NCBI RefSeq assembly: GCF_000374525.1
Contig: NZ_KB894577.1
Span: forward strand, 1 to 64,000
Length of the DNA: 64,000 nucleotides
Reading direction: 5' to 3'
Origin: Amorphus coralli DSM 19760
GTDB taxonomy: Bacteria > Pseudomonadota > Alphaproteobacteria > Rhizobiales > Amorphaceae
Every line of letters begins with the position of its first letter. The first letter of the stretch is position 1. A model generated the notes under the pieces. That model had not been told where the DNA came from. It saw only the letters and a program-made list of their open reading frames with translations, and ran no database searches. Below, piece after piece: positions 27,350 through 36,480 of this stretch. The translations under genes and the position numbers were made by a program.

Positions 27350-28927
27350 ATGAACGCCATCGACCCTTCCGTCTCCCGCGCCGACGCCGGCGACCTGCGC
27401 GTCATCAAGCTCGCCATCCTCGCCATCGGCGGTCAGGGCGGCGGCGTCGTCACCGACTGGATCGTGGCCACCGCCGAGCGCAATGGCTGGGTGGCCCAGT
27501 CCACCAGCGTACCCGGCGTCGCCCAGCGCACCGGCGCGACCATCTACTACGTGGAGATGGCGGAGAGCGACGGCCGTCAGCCGGTCCTCGCCCTCTCCCC
27601 GTCCCAGGGCGACATCGACATCGTCGTCGCGGCGGAGCTGATGGAAGCCGGTCGCGCCGTGCAGCGCGGCTTCGTCACCCCGGATCGCACCACCCTCATC
27701 ACCTCGTCGCACCGCAGCTTCGGCGTCCTGGAAAAGACCGCGCCGGGCGATGGCATCGGCGACGCGGAGGCCGTCACCGGCGTTCTGGAGATCGCCGCGC
27801 AGCGCCTGCTGATCGCCGACATGGAAAAGATGGCCCAGGAGGCCGGCTCCATCATTTCCTCCAGCCTGTTCGGCGCGCTTGCGGGGTCCGGCACGCTGCC
27901 GTTCGATCGCGAAAGCTTCGAGGAAACCATCCGCGAGAGCGGCAAGGGCGTGACGGCCAGCCTGAGGGCCTTTGCCTCGGGCTACGAGGCGGCAAAGGGC
28001 GCGACGCCCGCCCCTGCCACGCTGCACGCCCCCGCCGCGACGCCGCTCTTCGATGCCGGCCCGGCGGGGCCCGCCGACCTCGTGGACGCCTACGGCCGGC
28101 TGCTCGCCCGCATCGAGGGCGAGTTCGCCCCCCCGGTGCGGTCCATGCTCCGCTCCGGGCTCCAGAAGGTCGTGGACTATCAGGACCTCGCCTACGGCAG
28201 CGAGTATCTGGATCGGGTTGCCGATCTCGCCCGTCTCGACGATCCCGCCGGCGAGCACGCACTCAGCATCGCGGCGGCCAAATATGTCGCCAATGCAATG
28301 GCCTATGACGACGTGATCCGGGTCGCCGACCTCAAGACCCGGCAGGCCCGCTTCGAGCGCGTCCGCAACGAGACGCGGGCGACTGACGACCAGGTGCTCA
28401 CCATCACAGAGTACATGCATCCGCGTGGCGAGGAGGTGTGCGGCATGCTTCCGGCCCGCCTCGGTGCGGCCATCGAGGCCCGTCCGAAGCTGCTCGCCTG
28501 GCTCGACCGGCGGGTGAACAAGGGCCGGCGCGTGCGCACCGACACGATCCGTTGGTTCCTGACCCTCTATGCGCTCGGCGGCATGCGGCGCTATCGCCGC
28601 GCTCTCCTGCGCCACCGTCACGAAACGGCGCACATAGAGGCCTGGATCGAGCAGGTGCGCGCAGTCTCGCCGCGCAATCACGCCCTCGCCGTGGAAATCC
28701 TGAAGTGCCGGCGGCTCATCAAGGGCTATTCCGACACCCACGCCCGCGGCGTCTCCAAGTACGACCAGGTTCTGTCGGCCGTGCCGATGCTGGTCGACCG
28801 CGAGGACGGCGCCGACTGGTTGCGCCGCCTGCGCGAGGTGGCGCTCAAGGACGAAGACGGGGTGGGCCTGGACGGTTCGCTCAGGATGGTCGCCGAGCTG
28901 GACGGCACGACGCAGACCGCCGGCTAG
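27350..28927 (+). CDS. iorB: Indolepyruvate oxidoreductase, beta subunit with C-terminal DUF6537-type extension
   Basis: This 525-residue protein has a pyruvate-ferredoxin-oxidoreductase gamma-type domain in residues 15-210 (AILAIGGQGGGVVTDWIV, then QSTSVPGVAQRTGATIYYVE). This is the usual beta subunit of about 200 residues. The rest (about 220-525) is the helical extension found in the long proteobacterial form (DUF6537), which includes LAYGSEYLDRVADLA. Its role is not established. It pairs with IorA upstream and ends the rightward block. A methyltransferase gene converges on it 18 bases later. Confidence 0.88.
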   Translation: MNAIDPSVSRADAGDLRVIKLAILAIGGQGGGVVTDWIVATAERNGWVAQSTSVPGVAQRTGATIYYVEMAESDGRQPVLALSPSQGDIDIVVAAELMEAGRAVQRGFVTPDRTTLITSSHRSFGVLEKTAPGDGIGDAEAVTGVLEIAAQRLLIADMEKMAQEAGSIISSSLFGALAGSGTLPFDRESFEETIRESGKGVTASLRAFASGYEAAKGATPAPATLHAPAATPLFDAGPAGPADLVDAYGRLLARIEGEFAPPVRSMLRSGLQKVVDYQDLAYGSEYLDRVADLARLDDPAGEHALSIAAAKYVANAMAYDDVIRVADLKTRQARFERVRNETRATDDQVLTITEYMHPRGEEVCGMLPARLGAAIEARPKLLAWLDRRVNKGRRVRTDTIRWFLTLYALGGMRRYRRALLRHRHETAHIEAWIEQVRAVSPRNHALAVEILKCRRLIKGYSDTHARGVSKYDQVLSAVPMLVDREDGADWLRRLREVALKDEDGVGLDGSLRMVAELDGTTQTAG

Positions 28928-28945
28928 ACTGGTTCCGGGCCGGCC

Positions 28946-29722
28946 TCAGGCGTGGCCGGCCTGGTCGGATACGACGAGCCGCAGCTCCGGCTTCGGCCGG
29001 GCATCTCGTTTCGCTTGAATGCCGGCGACCGCGCGTCTGGCGCGGGCACGGGCATGGCCGACCACGCACAGCGCGGCGTTGGGCTTCAGCTCCAGCCGGT
29101 GGCAGGCGACATCGGCGAAGCCTGCCTCCCGCATTTCCGCGGCGAGCTCCTCCGCCCCGGCGAGCAGTTCCGCCTCGCTGACCTTGCGCATGCGGGGCTG
29201 ATAGACCACCGCCAGCCGGCCGCCTTCCGCAAGGAGTTCACCGATCATGTCGAAGGCCTGCATCCGGTCCGGGAGGAAGTGGACGACGTTGACCATGAAG
29301 GCGGCGTCGATCGGCCCGTCTTCCGGGTGCAGCGTTTCCAGGCCGCCCAGGCGAAACACGACGCGCCCCGCTGCGGCCGCCGGTCGGTTGCGCCAGTCGG
29401 CCTGGCGGATCATCTCGATGGAATGGTCGAGGGCCAGCACCTCGTGCGCACCGGCCTCCACCGCATAGCGCACACCGACGCCCGGCCCGCAGCCGAGCTC
29501 CAGCACCCGGTCACCGCGCTGGATGGACAGATGCTCCACGGCCCACCGGTTGCGCCGCCGATTCGACGCACGCATTCCCATCAGCACGCCGAAGAGTTTG
29601 CCCACCTTGCCCGTCGGCCGGCGAAACTGGGCGATGATGGCGCGGCACGCCCGTTCGGCCAGGTCGTCAAGGCCGAGCGTGCGCGGCACGAGCCGCAATC
29701 CTCCCGCAACGCGACACTGCAT
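28946..29722 (-). CDS. Class I SAM-dependent methyltransferase
   Basis: This 258-residue cytoplasmic methyltransferase has motif I VLELGCGPGVGVRYAVEAGA at about residues 71-90, an acidic residue after the second strand (ALDHS) and motif IV-like AFMVNVVHFLP. It resembles UbiE/type 11 enzymes with a C-terminal basic tail (ARARARRAVAG). The substrate is unknown. The start is ATG 29722. It converges with iorB, and the GCCGGCC/GGCCGGC repeat in the 18-base gap and gene end could terminate both transcripts. The VOC gene is divergent 169 bases away. Confidence 0.82.
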   Translation of the reverse strand: MQCRVAGGLRLVPRTLGLDDLAERACRAIIAQFRRPTGKVGKLFGVLMGMRASNRRRNRWAVEHLSIQRGDRVLELGCGPGVGVRYAVEAGAHEVLALDHSIEMIRQADWRNRPAAAAGRVVFRLGGLETLHPEDGPIDAAFMVNVVHFLPDRMQAFDMIGELLAEGGRLAVVYQPRMRKVSEAELLAGAEELAAEMREAGFADVACHRLELKPNAALCVVGHARARARRAVAGIQAKRDARPKPELRLVVSDQAGHA

Positions 29723-29891
29723 ATCGTCACCTTCCCCGGACGAAATCGCACTTTCGATACCGCCCGGCCCCCGGCAGCCCCTCGCTGCCGTTCCAGACCC
29801 TCTTCAGATCAGTTTGGGTGCAACGCGAAAGATTGCCAGCCCAAAAAAGAACCGCCACCCTCGAACCTGTACCGGAAAGCGAGGTCAAACC

Positions 29892-30293
29892 ATGGCAAGC
29901 ACGACAATTCCGACCATGCGCTATGCCGACGCGGTGGCGATGATCGACTGGCTTTGCTCGGTGATCGGCTTCGAGCGTCATCTCGTCGTGGAGGATGGCG
30001 ACGGCGGCATCGCCCATGCCCAGCTGGTGCTCGGCGATGGGATGATCATGCTCGGCAGCGCCCGCGACGACCCGTTCGACGCATTCCAGACCACACCGGC
30101 CGCCCTCGGCCGGGTGACGCAGAGTGCCTACCTGGTGGTGACGGACGTCGATGGCATCGCAGCCCGCGCGCAGGCCGGTGGCGCCCGGATTGCCATGCCG
30201 CTGCACGATCCCGACCACGGCGGCCGCGCCTGCTCCTTCTTCGATCCCGAAGGGCATCTGTGGAACATCGGCACATACGACCCCTGGACCTGA
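29892..30293 (+). CDS. VOC-family (glyoxalase-like) protein
   Basis: This 133-residue single-module vicinal-oxygen-chelate protein has two babbab half-modules, with the second ending in ACSFFDPEGHLWNIGTY. The Asp-Pro-Glu-Gly-His signature is typical of the YdeM/PhnB-like group. Metal ligands would include His/Glu in that motif. The function could be a lyase, dioxygenase-like or resistance activity; none can be assigned. Start ATG 29892 has GAGGT seven bases upstream. Confidence 0.82.
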   Translation: MASTTIPTMRYADAVAMIDWLCSVIGFERHLVVEDGDGGIAHAQLVLGDGMIMLGSARDDPFDAFQTTPAALGRVTQSAYLVVTDVDGIAARAQAGGARIAMPLHDPDHGGRACSFFDPEGHLWNIGTYDPWT

Positions 30294-30463
30294 GGGCAGC
30301 AGGCTGTGGGCCGGGCGGCGCGCTGCGGCACGCGGTGGCGGACTGACACACGGCTGTCAGACAAGGCTGCTTGAGCAGTAGGCGCCGGTTTCTCTTCCGG
30401 TCCCCTCCTGATGCACGCCTGTGCGCCGACGATCCGGTTTGCTGATCTCGGCCGGCGCAGGAC
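30294..30463 (+). promoter_or_regulatory. mgtE leader with small inverted repeat
   Basis: The 170-base spacer holds CTGACA-CACGGC-TGTCAG (30343-30360), a perfect 6-bp arm repeat that can form a hairpin or a dimeric site. I looked for the Mg2+-responsive M-box and did not recognise it. Confidence 0.3.
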
Positions 30464-31879
30464 TTGTCAAAGGCCTGCCCCGTGAAGACAGTCGATCCCT
30501 ACGCCCTTGTCGGTGACGTGCGCAGTGCTGTCGCGACCGACGACCGCGCCGCGCTGGCTCGGATCACCCGCACCTACAAGGTCGGGGACTATGTCGAGAC
30601 GATCGAGAGCCTGACCCGCCAGGAGGCCGCCGCCTTCTTCCAGGCGGTCGAACCGGAAGCCCGGTCCGACGTCTTCGGCGCCATCTCCTACGTCTATCAG
30701 AACTACATCCTGCGCTCGCTCCCCGTGGAGCAGTCCATCGAGCTCCTGAAGGACGTGCCCGAGCAGGACCTCGCCAAGCTGCTGCACAAGATGCCCCGCA
30801 CCCGCGCGCTGCAGATCGAGGAACAGCTGCGTCGTGTCGCGCCGGAGGTCAGCCGGCATCTCGAACAGTATGAGCCCGAGCAGATCGGCCACTGGATGAG
30901 CGTGGACTATTTCACCGCCGGCGCCGAGGAAAGCGTTCGCGCAATCTATCACCGGCTGAGGAGCCGCGAGGCCTACGGACAGCCGGTGGTCAGCGTCTAC
31001 ATCGTCGACGAGACCCACCGCCTCATCGACCGGTTGGATCTCGACGAGTTGGTCCGCATCGACCTCGATGCACCGCTATCGGAAGCGGTGGACCGCCAGG
31101 TCACGCGCCTGAAGGTGGACGATTCGGTTGAAGCCGCCGTCCACCGCTTCCAGGTCCGCGATGCCATCGAAATGCCGGTGGTGGATGCCGGCGACCGGCT
31201 TGTCGGCGTCATCCGGGCCGACGATATCGTTCACCTCAGCCAGGACGCCTTTTCCGACACGCTTCAGAAAATGGGCGGCGTTGCCAGTTTCGACACGCCC
31301 TACATGATGTCGTCGATCTGGGAACAGGTCCGCAAACGCGGCGGCTGGCTCGCCATTCTCTTCGTCGGCGAGATGCTGACGGCGACGGCCCTCACCTACT
31401 ACGAGGCCGAGCTTGACCAGGCCGTGGTGCTCGCCCTGTTCCTGCCGCTCATCCTGTCCAGCGGCGGCAACTCCGGCTCCCAGTCGTCGACCCTGATCAT
31501 CCGCGCGCTGGCCTTGAAGGAATGCACCCTCGGCGACTGGTTCCGTATCTTCCGCCGCGAGCTCGTCACCGGCCTGATCCTGGGCGCCATGCTGTGCGCC
31601 GTCGCCACCGCGCGCATCACGCTCTGGGACACGATGGGCTGGGCCGACTACACCGAGCACGGCAAGTTCTCGCCGGAACTCATCACCTTCACGGTTGCGA
31701 TCGGCGTTCTCGGCATCGTCACCTGGGGCAACCTGGTCGGGTCGCTCCTGCCGCTCGGCATCCGGGCGGTGCGCCTCGACCCGGCGGTCATCTCGGCGCC
31801 GCTGCTGGCAACCTTCGTCGATGTGACCGGCCTGATCATCTATTTCACGGCCGCCCACTACATCCTGTCGCTGCACTGA
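30464..31879 (+). CDS. mgtE: Magnesium transporter MgtE
   Basis: This protein has 471 residues: an N-terminal MgtE_N helical superhelix domain (about 40-140), then two CBS domains (about 150-275). Five membrane helices follow from about 300, with the diagnostic LPLILSSGGNSGSQSSTLIIRALAL-type segment (about 325-348). The CBS/N domains sense cytosolic Mg2+ and close the channel. The start may be TTG 30464, or GTG 30482, which has AAAGG seven bases upstream; the first six residues are dispensable either way. It stands alone as a transcription unit and converges with the molybdenum oxidoreductase operon, with a hairpin between. Confidence 0.92.
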   Translation: MSKACPVKTVDPYALVGDVRSAVATDDRAALARITRTYKVGDYVETIESLTRQEAAAFFQAVEPEARSDVFGAISYVYQNYILRSLPVEQSIELLKDVPEQDLAKLLHKMPRTRALQIEEQLRRVAPEVSRHLEQYEPEQIGHWMSVDYFTAGAEESVRAIYHRLRSREAYGQPVVSVYIVDETHRLIDRLDLDELVRIDLDAPLSEAVDRQVTRLKVDDSVEAAVHRFQVRDAIEMPVVDAGDRLVGVIRADDIVHLSQDAFSDTLQKMGGVASFDTPYMMSSIWEQVRKRGGWLAILFVGEMLTATALTYYEAELDQAVVLALFLPLILSSGGNSGSQSSTLIIRALALKECTLGDWFRIFRRELVTGLILGAMLCAVATARITLWDTMGWADYTEHGKFSPELITFTVAIGVLGIVTWGNLVGSLLPLGIRAVRLDPAVISAPLLATFVDVTGLIIYFTAAHYILSLH

Positions 31880-31886
31880 CGCGAAA

Positions 31887-31911
31887 GGCGGCGGGGACCG
31901 GCCCCGTCGCC
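31887..31911. terminator. Hairpin between convergent genes
   Basis: GGCGGCGGGG (31887-31896), loop ACCGG, then CCCCGTCGCC, with one G·T pair. It lies 7 bases after mgtE and 17 before the end of the Mo-oxidoreductase gene. No T-tract. Confidence 0.45.
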
Positions 31912-31927
31912 CCTCGCGGTCGCGCCA

Positions 31928-34153
31928 TCAGCGCGTCCAGCCAGCGAGGATCTTGTCGACAGTGATCGGCAGCTCGCGCACCCGCACGCCGGTGGCGTTG
32001 TAGATGGCGTTGCCGATCGCCGCGCCCGTGCCGGCCACGCCGATCTCGCCGACACCCTTCACGCCGAGCGGGTTCACCGCCTCGTCGTGCTCCTCCACGA
32101 AGAGAACGTCGATATCGGCGACATCCGCGTGGGCGGGGATATGGTAATCGGCCAAATGGTGCGTCATGAACCGGCCGAGCGCATGGTCGATCACCGCTTC
32201 CTCGTGCAGCGCCTGTCCCATGCCGAACACCACGCCACCCATGATCTGGCTGCGCGCCGTCTGCGGGTTGATGATGCGTCCAGCCGCCACCGCGCTGACG
32301 ATGCGCGTCACCCGTGGCATCCCGATCTCGGCATCCACGCGCACCTCGGCAAACACGGCCGAGTGGGAGTAGCTGGAATAGGGGCTGTCGGACGGGCTGT
32401 TGTCGATCTCGACGGAGAGCGGCGCATTGCCGTTGGCGGCGGCCAGTGCCTCCAGACTGACGGCCTCGCTCTCGTCGGCGGCGCGGCGGATGGACCCTGA
32501 GGAAAACACCACCTGCTCCAGGCCGACGTTGGCGAGCGGCGAGCCGTCGATCCGCCGGGCTGCGGTCAGTAATGCCTCCTTCAGCTCCTGGCAGGCCTTG
32601 AGGATGGCCGAACCGGCCGAGGCCGCCGTGGCCGAACCGCCCTCGACGAACGCCTTCGGCAGGCTGGAATCGCCAATGGCGACTTTCACACGATCCATCG
32701 GCAGCCCGAGCGCGTCTGCCGCGATCTGCGCCAGGATAGTGTAGGTGCCCGTGCCGATGTCGGCGGTCGCCGTGGCGACTTCCAGCGAACCGTCCGGCAG
32801 CAGGGTTGCCCGGGCGCTGGTGGGAAACAGCATCGCTTCCCACGAGCCCGTCGCCATGCCGAAGCCCACCAGGTCGGAGCCCTCTCGCACCGATCGGGGC
32901 TCCGGTCTGCGCCGTGACCAGCCGAAGCGCTCGGCGCCCTGCCGGTAGCACTCCTTGAGCTGCTTGCTTGAGAACGGCTTGTCCTCGTTCTGGTCGCGCT
33001 CGGCATAGTTCTTGAGGCGCAGCTCGAGCGGATCCATGCCGAGTTCGCAGGCCAGTTCGTCCATCGCCGTCTCGATGGCGTACATGCCGGTCGCCCCGCC
33101 GGGCGCCCGCATGTCCATCGGCGTCACGGTATCGATCTTGGCAAGCCGGTGGGCGAGCCGCACGTCGTCGCACTGGTAGAGCAGCCCGGACCAGTCCACG
33201 ACCGTTTCGGTGAAGTCCTCGTAGCGCGAGGTGCCGGCCAGAGCATCGTGGATCACAGCCTTCAGCTTGCCGTCCGCCTCGGCACCCAGCGCCACCCGCT
33301 GCAGCGTGTCGGGCCGGTAGCCGAAGGTGAACATCTGGTCGCGGGTCAGCGTCACCCGCACCGAACGCTCCAGCACCAGCGCCGCCATCACCGAGAGGAA
33401 CAGCTGGTACTGCGGCCTGAGGCCCGACCCGAAGGCGCCGCCGACGAACGGCGACAGCACCTGCACCCGGTCCTCCGGCAGACCGAACACGTTCACCACC
33501 ACGTCGTAGCTGTTTCGCGCGCCCTGGGTCTTGTCGTAGACGGTGAGTCGCCCATCGGCTTCCACGACGGTGGTCGTTGCATGCGGTTCCATCGGGTTGT
33601 GATGCTCGATGGCGATCCGATAGTTGCGGTCGATGGAGACGGGCGCCGTCGCCAGCGCATTCTCCGCGGAGCCGCGCACGATATCTCCCTCGCCCTCGTC
33701 GGGATCGAAGGCATCGTGCCTTGCTGCCGTCAGATCGGTCTGGTGGGGCGTCACCTCGTAGGCCACGTGCACCAGCGAGGCGGCATAGGTCGCTGTCTCG
33801 AAATCCTCCGCGACCACCAGTGAGATGGGCTGGCCGCTGTAGAAGACGCGGGCGTCACGCAGCGGACGGAGCGGCGTTCCGTCCGGCGCCACCATGTCCT
33901 TGAAGGCTGAGGTGAACCAGGCCTCGTCCGGTCGGTTCTCGTGGGTGAAGACCCGCACCACGCCCGGCACGGCCTCGGCCGCCGCGATGTCGATCGAGCG
34001 GATCGATCCCCGCGCGATGGCCGCATTGACCACAGCGCCGTGCAGAAGTCCGGTCGTGGTGAACTCACCGGCGTAGGGAGCCGTGCCGGTCACCTTCTTG
34101 CGGCCGTCGGTGCGCCGCTGGGCGGAGCCGACGAAGCGTTCGGATGTCGTCAT
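31928..34153 (-). CDS. Xanthine-oxidase-family molybdenum cofactor-binding subunit (PaoC/YagR-like)
   Basis: This 741-residue large subunit binds molybdopterin and carries the active site. Segments ARGSIRSIDI and PHATTTVVEADGRLTVYDKTQG, the Mo-cofactor contact GGAFGSGLR, and the terminal GVKGVGEIGVAGTGAAIGNAI with the catalytic Glu fit the family. The last of these is a family hallmark. The three-subunit order (2Fe-2S, FAD, Mo) and the extra cysteines of the FAD subunit match aldehyde oxidoreductase PaoABC of Escherichia coli. The likely reaction is oxidation of aldehydes to acids. The start is ATG 34153, nine bases after the FAD subunit gene. No molybdenum-cofactor chaperone (PaoD-like) is next to it. 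Confidence 0.88.
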   Translation of the reverse strand: MTTSERFVGSAQRRTDGRKKVTGTAPYAGEFTTTGLLHGAVVNAAIARGSIRSIDIAAAEAVPGVVRVFTHENRPDEAWFTSAFKDMVAPDGTPLRPLRDARVFYSGQPISLVVAEDFETATYAASLVHVAYEVTPHQTDLTAARHDAFDPDEGEGDIVRGSAENALATAPVSIDRNYRIAIEHHNPMEPHATTTVVEADGRLTVYDKTQGARNSYDVVVNVFGLPEDRVQVLSPFVGGAFGSGLRPQYQLFLSVMAALVLERSVRVTLTRDQMFTFGYRPDTLQRVALGAEADGKLKAVIHDALAGTSRYEDFTETVVDWSGLLYQCDDVRLAHRLAKIDTVTPMDMRAPGGATGMYAIETAMDELACELGMDPLELRLKNYAERDQNEDKPFSSKQLKECYRQGAERFGWSRRRPEPRSVREGSDLVGFGMATGSWEAMLFPTSARATLLPDGSLEVATATADIGTGTYTILAQIAADALGLPMDRVKVAIGDSSLPKAFVEGGSATAASAGSAILKACQELKEALLTAARRIDGSPLANVGLEQVVFSSGSIRRAADESEAVSLEALAAANGNAPLSVEIDNSPSDSPYSSYSHSAVFAEVRVDAEIGMPRVTRIVSAVAAGRIINPQTARSQIMGGVVFGMGQALHEEAVIDHALGRFMTHHLADYHIPAHADVADIDVLFVEEHDEAVNPLGVKGVGEIGVAGTGAAIGNAIYNATGVRVRELPITVDKILAGWTR

Positions 34154-34162
34154 GTCTGACCT

Positions 34163-35179
34163 CTACTGGATGCGCTTGTCGGACTGGCTCTGCGGGGTCC
34201 CGGCTGCCGCCTGGGAAAGCGCGCGGATCATCGTGCGGCGCGCGAGCTCGGGCTTGAAGGCATTGCCCGGAACGGTTTCCGCCTCGGCCAGCACGATGTC
34301 AGCGGCCTCGGCGAAGGTCGTCTCGACAGCCGGTTTGCCGCGCATGGCGGCTTCCGCTTCCGCGTTGCGCCACGGCTTGTGGGCCACGCCGCCGAGCGCC
34401 AGCCGGGCCTCGGCAATCGTGTCGCCGTCCATGTCCAGCGCCGCCGCGACGGAAATCAGTGCAAAGGCGTAGGACAGCCGGTCGCGGATCTTCAGGTAGC
34501 TGTAATGGTCGGAAAACCCCTTCCCGGGCAGATCGACGGCCACGACCATCTCTCCGTGCGCGAGCGTGGTGTCGACCTGCGGCGTGTCGCCGGGCAGGCG
34601 ATGGAAATCGGAGAACGGGATCGAACGGGATCCCTCCGGTCCCTCCACGCGGACCGTGGCGCCGAGGGCCGCCAGCCCGACACACATGTCGGACGGGTGC
34701 GTTGCGATGCATCGCTCGCTCGCGCCGAGGATGGCGTGATAGCGCGCGAAGCCGGTCTTCGCCGGGCAACCGCTTCCGGGCTCGCGTTTGTTGCAGGGGG
34801 TGGAGACGTCGTAGAAGTAAGAGCAGCGGGTGCGCTGGCGCAAGTTGCCACCGGTGGTAGCGGAATTCCTGAGCTGCGGCGACGCGCCGGCAAGGATCGC
34901 GCTGGCGAGCAGCGGAAAGCGCGCGGCCACCTGCTCGTCATAGGCGATGTCGGTGTTGCGCACCATCGCACCGATCGACAGTCCCCCGTCTGCAGTGTTC
35001 TCGATCCGGTCGAGCGGCAGCGCCGTGATATCGATCAGGTGCTCAGGGCGCTCGACGTCATATTTCATCAGGTCCAGAAGATTGGTTCCGCCGGCGATGA
35101 ACCGTGCGCCGTCGTTCGCAGCAAGCGCGGCCACCGCCTCGCCCACGTCGCTGGCCCGGGTGTAGGAAAACGGCCTCAT
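34163..35179 (-). CDS. FAD-binding subunit with 4Fe-4S cysteines (PaoB/YagS-like)
   Basis: This 338-residue subunit has the FAD-binding domain with FIAGGTNLLDLMKYD (about 28-42) and the CO-dehydrogenase flavoprotein C-terminal domain (about 225-325). The middle holds TRCSYFYDVSTPCNKREPGSGC followed by SERC and SDMC. This cysteine pattern corresponds to the extra 4Fe-4S cluster known from PaoB and is absent from ordinary xanthine dehydrogenases. It passes electrons between the 2Fe-2S subunit, FAD and acceptor. Start ATG 35179 overlaps the stop of the 2Fe-2S gene by four bases. Confidence 0.88.
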   Translation of the reverse strand: MRPFSYTRASDVGEAVAALAANDGARFIAGGTNLLDLMKYDVERPEHLIDITALPLDRIENTADGGLSIGAMVRNTDIAYDEQVAARFPLLASAILAGASPQLRNSATTGGNLRQRTRCSYFYDVSTPCNKREPGSGCPAKTGFARYHAILGASERCIATHPSDMCVGLAALGATVRVEGPEGSRSIPFSDFHRLPGDTPQVDTTLAHGEMVVAVDLPGKGFSDHYSYLKIRDRLSYAFALISVAAALDMDGDTIAEARLALGGVAHKPWRNAEAEAAMRGKPAVETTFAEAADIVLAEAETVPGNAFKPELARRTMIRALSQAAAGTPQSQSDKRIQ

Positions 35180-35682
35180 CGCGCCTGCCCTCCCTTGGCC
35201 ATCACGTCCTCGATCGCGTCGGCAATGTTCACGTAGGCACCGCAGCGGCAGAGGTTGCCGCTCATCTGCTCGCGAATCTCGTCGCGGGTGGTGGCATGAC
35301 CCTCGTCGATCAGCGCCACCGCGGAGCAGAGCTGACCCGGTGTGCAGTAGCCGCACTGGAAGGCGTCACGCTCGATGAAGGCTTCCTGCATCGGGTGCAG
35401 CTCGCCGTTCGTCGCCAGGCCCTCGACGGTGGTCACCTCGGAGCCGTCTGCCATGACCGCAAGACGCAGGCAGGAATTGATCCGTCGCCCGTCGACGATC
35501 ACCGTGCAGGCGCCACACTGGCCGTGATCGCAGCCCTTCTTCGTGCCGGTGAGCTCCAGCTCGTGACGCAGCAGGTCGAGCAGTGTCGTCCAGGGCGCCA
35601 CCTCCAGCTTATGTCGATTGCCATTGATGGTGATGGATACCGGCATCCGCTCCGGCGGAGCTGCGGGGTCGGTTGCGCTCAC
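35176..35682 (-). CDS. 2Fe-2S subunit of molybdenum oxidoreductase (PaoA/YagT-like)
   Basis: This 168-residue protein has a plant-ferredoxin-like 2Fe-2S site, with CDHGQCGACTV plus SC further on (about residues 52-75), and a second all-helical 2Fe-2S site with CGYCTPGQ and CRCGAY (about 112-150). Start GTG 35682 is chosen because GGAG lies eight bases upstream; an ATG at 35646 is the alternative. Unlike E. coli PaoA, no twin-arginine signal precedes the domain, so the complex is predicted to be cytoplasmic. It is the first gene of the operon and divergent from lemA. Confidence 0.88.
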   Translation of the reverse strand: MSATDPAAPPERMPVSITINGNRHKLEVAPWTTLLDLLRHELELTGTKKGCDHGQCGACTVIVDGRRINSCLRLAVMADGSEVTTVEGLATNGELHPMQEAFIERDAFQCGYCTPGQLCSAVALIDEGHATTRDEIREQMSGNLCRCGAYVNIADAIEDVMAKGGQAR

Positions 35683-35881
35683 GGGCCATTCTCCGGGATT
35701 GTCTGGGTCGGAAAAGCCGGCGTTCGGGCCGGCTGACTGGTTCGTGTAACGCTTCCAAACTGCGGGACGTTCCGGCGGTCCGACCGCTTTCTCGTCCCGG
35801 TCGGGACGTGCGGGCTTCCGGCCACCGCCCGCATCGCCTAAAAGCGGGGAGCGAGTTTTCTGCGGCGGAGGGGAGTTGCAG

Positions 35882-36445
35882 ATGGGTACCTGGATCGTCC
35901 TCGGCGTGATCGCGCTCGTCGCGGTTTTCGCCATCCTCATCTACAACCGGCTCGTCGCGGCGCGGGCCCAGGTCGACGAGGCCTGGTCCGACATCCAGGT
36001 CCAGATGAAGCGGCGCTACGACCTGATCCCCAACCTGGTGGAGACGGTGAAGGGCTACGCGTCGCATGAGCGCGAGACGCTCGAGGCGGTGATCCAGGCC
36101 CGCAACAGCGCCGTCAACAACACCGGCTCTCCGGAGAGCCAGGCCGCCAGCGAGAACATCCTGTCCGGCGCGCTGGGCAAGCTGTTCGCGCTTGCCGAGG
36201 CCTACCCGACCCTCAAGGCCGACCAAAATTTTCGCCAGCTTCAGGACGAGCTGACCCAGACCGAGGACAAGATCTCCCGGTCGCGGCGCTTCTACAACGG
36301 CTCCGTGAAGGCCTACAACGTGATGATCCAGTCCTTCCCGGCCAACCTGTTCGCCCGTTCGCTCGGCTTCAGCGAGCGCGAATTCCTCGAGTTCGACGAC
36401 CCGCAGGTTGCCGAGCCGGTCAAGGTCGACTTCGGCACAAGCTGA
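35882..36445 (+). CDS. LemA-family protein
   Basis: This 187-residue protein has one N-terminal membrane helix (residues 4-22) followed by a helical-bundle LemA domain with the family signature DEAWSDIQVQMKRRYDLIPNLVETVKGY (about 33-60) and FYNGSVKAYN near the C-terminus. The soluble part probably faces the periplasm. LemA proteins are widespread and of uncertain function, and are often paired with DUF2207 or TPM membrane proteins, exactly as here. Start ATG 35882 has a strong GGAGGGGAG. The DUF2207 gene starts 35 bases after the stop. Confidence 0.9.
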   Translation: MGTWIVLGVIALVAVFAILIYNRLVAARAQVDEAWSDIQVQMKRRYDLIPNLVETVKGYASHERETLEAVIQARNSAVNNTGSPESQAASENILSGALGKLFALAEAYPTLKADQNFRQLQDELTQTEDKISRSRRFYNGSVKAYNVMIQSFPANLFARSLGFSEREFLEFDDPQVAEPVKVDFGTS

Positions 36446-36480
36446 TTCCGTCCCCCAGCCCCGCCTGACCGGGAAACTCC

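Noticed and set aside
30294-30463. Mg2+-sensing M-box riboswitch before mgtE
   Set aside because: The spacer is short and only a 6-bp hairpin is seen; the conserved M-box elements were not recognised.
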